In this document: piece after piece, positions 61,401-64,000 of the stretch
How the letters are laid out: each line of letters begins with the position of its first letter
Numbering within the stretch: position 1 is the stretch's first letter
Source of the DNA: Numida meleagris
Taxonomy: Eukaryota > Chordata > Aves > Galliformes > Numididae
Direction of reading: 5' to 3'
Assembly (NCBI RefSeq): GCF_002078875.1
Contig: NC_034412.1
Coordinates: forward strand, 29,609,333-29,673,332
Length of the DNA stretch: 64,000 bases
The notes under the pieces: generated by a model
Told to the model about the DNA's origin: nothing
Databases searched by the model: none
The model's input: only the letters and a program-made list of their open reading frames with translations
Position numbers and translations under genes: made by a program

Positions 61401-62659
61401 AAAGGCATTTTCTGAAAAAAAATTGTACAGTTAAACTACCACCTGCCAGGTTTGCATGCTTTTTAAGGATACGCTTTGTCACTTACAAGGTTATAAAAAA
61501 CACAGCAAAACAGTGCAGAATTTTCTAAAAAATACTTTAAATAAATTTACACTTCAGTATAAGATTATTCAAGTTAAGAATTAATCACCAGATTTAGTGT
61601 AATCCATTTACTTTCATTATCCTCATTGCACATCAAAAACAAAGTTTCTAATTCTGCCAAGGCTAGAAGAGTGGTTTTCTTGACCTATGCTGGCCTAACA
61701 AGCCAGTGAACATTGCTCCACAGACATCATCATTTTGGTCTTCTGCAGACAATTAAAACATGAACTCATCAACTATTTCTCACTAAAAGCAAAATCAGAA
61801 GGCAAAAGTTTAAAAGGACTCTTAGAAACACAGATCCTCACCAAGGATCCATATAGGTAGCCTTTCTATGATTTCACAAGTATAGTTCAATATTTACGAC
61901 TGGCCTCTTTAACCAATGCAGCCAAGAAAATAATAGAACTCTAGGTATATTCCTCTGATTCGAAAATAATGGGCAAACTTACTGCATTTTAAACTTTTAC
62001 TTCTGGAAACAAAATAGCTTTCTAAAAACACTTGGATTTCTAACACTGACAAGAAAAATTGACCACCAACATATTCTTCCTTTTCTGCAGTCTCAGAAAG
62101 TTTGTTTTAAGTTACAGTACTGCAAGGCACATACAGAATCTCTTCCTTTCAAATACATAGCATATATATTCCCTGAAATAATTTTAAAATTCTCAAAACA
62201 ATTAAAAATGCTACAAAGTTAACAACTTCTATTTAAAAACATTGTTCCTACAGAACATGCACTTCTGTGGAAAACAGCTTTGCAAATATTTATAATTTTT
62301 TCCTCTTTACACTCGTACTGTAAATATACTGAATATTTTTTAAAGTACTGTATCAAGTCACATTAAGTTATTGCCTTCATTATATGATTGCATCATCTCC
62401 AGAAATCATAAAGGTCTCAGATTTGTAAATAAGGTGGGAGACTACGCATGGGGTTTAATGCATCTGAAAGGACTTCCACAAACAGCGACGCCACCAGAGT
62501 CAAAATGAACTTGCTTCATTCAGTGGATAAGGTTTACGGAAAATGATGTAAATGCATTTGTTTAATGCAGTCGTGTTAGAAACTACTTAAAAATCTTATT
62601 TTTCTGTCTTTTGGGCAAGCATATCTTACTATAAAAGCAACTGAATTTTTAAGAGGTAG
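55500..62659. other. intergenic DNA and possible distal USP38 3' UTR, no supported gene
   Basis: AT-rich sequence interrupted by one GC-rich islet (about 58960-59390). Between about 59.3 kb and the USP38 stop I find only one minus-strand AATAAA (62686-62691), plus ATTAAA variants at 61223-61228, 60866-60871 and 59647-59652. A long USP38 3' UTR could therefore extend into this block, but the sequence alone does not settle it. No CR1 copy was recognised. Confidence 0.6.
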
Positions 62660-62839
62660 TTTTTTTTTTTTCCATTATGCGCTTATTTATTTCAAATAAA
62701 ACATAAGCAAGAAAACCTCAACATTTGCTTTTAAAGAAGGATGAAGTCTCAAAACTCCGTACAGTAAGTTCAGCATTTCAACTGTCCTCAGCAGTCCCAG
62801 GCTGCTTTAGAACCAGTGTATTCCAGGTCATCTCCTTCG
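62660..62839 (-). other. USP38: USP38 proximal 3' UTR
   Basis: Sequence directly after the TGA stop codon (62842-62840) and before or just past the first AATAAA. It is untranslated by position. The true 3' end may be further left. Confidence 0.65.
62686..62691 (-). terminator. USP38: candidate USP38 polyadenylation signal AATAAA
   Basis: This is the first canonical AATAAA on the minus strand after the USP38 stop, about 150 nt downstream of it. A genomic A run follows on the mRNA strand (62661-62671), and the following sequence is not clearly GU-rich, so strength is uncertain. More distal ATTAAA variants could be used instead. Confidence 0.4.
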
Positions 62840-63001
62840 TCAAAATACTAATCTACCAACAGTACTGAATCCACTCCCTCCTCCTCCACCTGCTGGTCCA
62901 CAACTTCCTGGGGGATCGTTGTCATCAAATCCATTGGGGCGGAAAGAGCACGAGGCTGAGGCAGCTTGAAGAGCTTGTGTTCGAGCACTAAGCTCTTGCT
63001 C
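62840..63001 (-). CDS. USP38: USP38 last coding exon (ubiquitin-specific protease 38, C-terminus)
   Basis: After a consensus acceptor (TTTCATTTCAG at 63002-63012, minus strand) the frame reads EQELSARTQALQAA, then SCSFRPNGFDDNDPPGSCGP, a glycine run, and ends STVGRLVF with TGA at 62842-62840. This matches the C-terminal tail I know for vertebrate USP38, a deubiquitinating cysteine protease that removes ubiquitin from substrates such as histone and signalling proteins. The catalytic USP domain is encoded by upstream exons beyond the right edge. The 53-residue exon contains no frameshift or stop. The glycine-rich run (five G, then S-G) is slightly shorter or altered compared with the longer run I recall in human, which is neutral variation. 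Confidence 0.93.
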   Translation of the reverse strand, partial: EQELSARTQALQAASASCSFRPNGFDDNDPPGSCGPAGGGGGSGFSTVGRLVF

Positions 63002-64000
63002 CTGAAATGAAAGAAAATAAATGTATATTCTAGTATTTTTAAGATGCTCTTGTTCTTGGTTGCCAACCTGAAATCCAAGACCATTAAAGTTAATTATTTA
63101 AAACCCATGTTTTAATTCCACTGAATCAACTGCATAGAGGGAGTAGCTCACTCAGATAATATGCAAGAAGATAAAAAAGTATTTAGTTTACATTCAGTGT
63201 GGACTTATAACTTTTTAGAATTATTGTGATGCTAACCCTCTATTAACATTTTAAGTGTCCAGAACTCTCTAATGCTCCAAAGACAGTATCAGTCAGATTC
63301 TGGAAAACTCAAGGAAAAAGAACCTACATGAGCAGTAGAGATAAGAAAACTGCTTCCTGAGAGCTTGCGTTAATCAGGTGAACACTTCTGCAGCTTCTAA
63401 GAACCTACTAATTGGATGAGCAAAGGCTCTTCCCTCAGGGATATTATACACTAGTTTCTCTCTCCAACTACTTTCACATACCTTGCAGTAGTTTGTCTTT
63501 AGTATCCCTTTCTGAAATTGGCTAAGAGCTTCAAAAGTTAAAGGTGGCAAGACAGAGGTAGGATTCTGGAAAACTGACAACAGCAGAAGCTTAATTTAGG
63601 AAACAATAAAAGTATTTAGGTGCTACGTATCAGGCTGACAGACTTCTTCATGTGGCAACTAGCCACTACACACCACTCCCTTAAGGCACTGGGAGGAAAT
63701 ATTAACAGGGTTTTAATAATTACACTGGTCACTTTGAGTTTTCCTTTTGCTTCTCCACCTCCCAGTGAAAGCAAGGAACAGCACCAAGAACCTAAGAGAT
63801 TTGTTATACTACTGTGAAAGCACTAGGTCTAAACATAGCCACGTACTTCCACAGGTTATGAAGATACTTAAGCTTTGAGTTGGAAATTTTACTATGAATG
63901 CATGCATACGTCAATGGAAGAAGTCACATAATTCTGAAAAACTTCACACGATTTGGAATTGAAGCTGAAGAAGCTATGCTACCTTATACTACCTTTGTTA
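63002..64000 (-). other. USP38: USP38 last intron (continues past the right edge)
   Basis: AT-rich sequence upstream of the final USP38 acceptor. No other exon resembling USP38 was found in any minus-strand frame, so the penultimate exon lies beyond 64000. Confidence 0.8.

Noticed and set aside
62848..63084. 78-codon minus-strand frame across the USP38 exon
   Set aside because: It is out of frame with USP38 and runs through the splice acceptor. The true frame gives the USP38 C-terminus.
1..64000. CRISPR arrays, operons, tRNA or rRNA genes
   Set aside because: The DNA is vertebrate nuclear. No regularly spaced repeats, ribosomal RNA or cloverleaf-type sequences were found by reading, although a weak tRNA-like sequence could be missed without a covariance search.

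Overview
The window looks like avian nuclear DNA, most likely a galliform such as chicken or a close relative. The mobile elements are CR1 LINE fragments, two of them ending in the typical ATTCTATGA-type tail. I see no mammalian SINEs, the background is AT-rich, and there is one strong CpG island. Only two protein-coding exons can be recognised, both on the minus strand. One is the first coding exon of GAB1 (8813-8884). The other is the last coding exon of USP38 (62840-63001). USP38 lies immediately upstream of GAB1 in the same orientation, as it does in human 4q31, so the window is a conserved syntenic interval read from the opposite strand.

Layout from left to right. Positions 1-8812 are the 5' part of GAB1 intron 1. 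Positions of about 8130-9950 are a CpG-island promoter region. It holds the GAB1 start exon, a leader with a three-codon upstream ORF and a (TCC)8 tract, a GC box, and a good ZNF143-type site near 9606-9624 that may mark a bidirectional promoter. From about 9950 to 62690 there is a 53-kb intergenic stretch with no supportable gene. It contains six CR1 fragments in both orientations (about 15.35, 24.1, 29.2, 33.4, 48.55 and 53.3 kb), several older repeat relics, simple repeats and a number of unusually good inverted repeats. From about 62690 to 64000 lie the USP38 3' UTR, its last coding exon and the adjoining intron.

GAB1 is a PH-domain docking adaptor acting downstream of receptor tyrosine kinases. 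USP38 is a ubiquitin-specific protease. Nothing in the window ties the two together functionally; their adjacency is ancestral. The most unusual sequence not explained by these features is a cluster of perfect inverted repeats at 55272-55493. In it an 11-bp stem encloses two further hairpins, and two more hairpins lie on the left. It could be a structured RNA or the body of an unidentified repeat family. Most long open frames in the intergenic DNA are chance, antisense to CR1, or products of GC-rich sequence.
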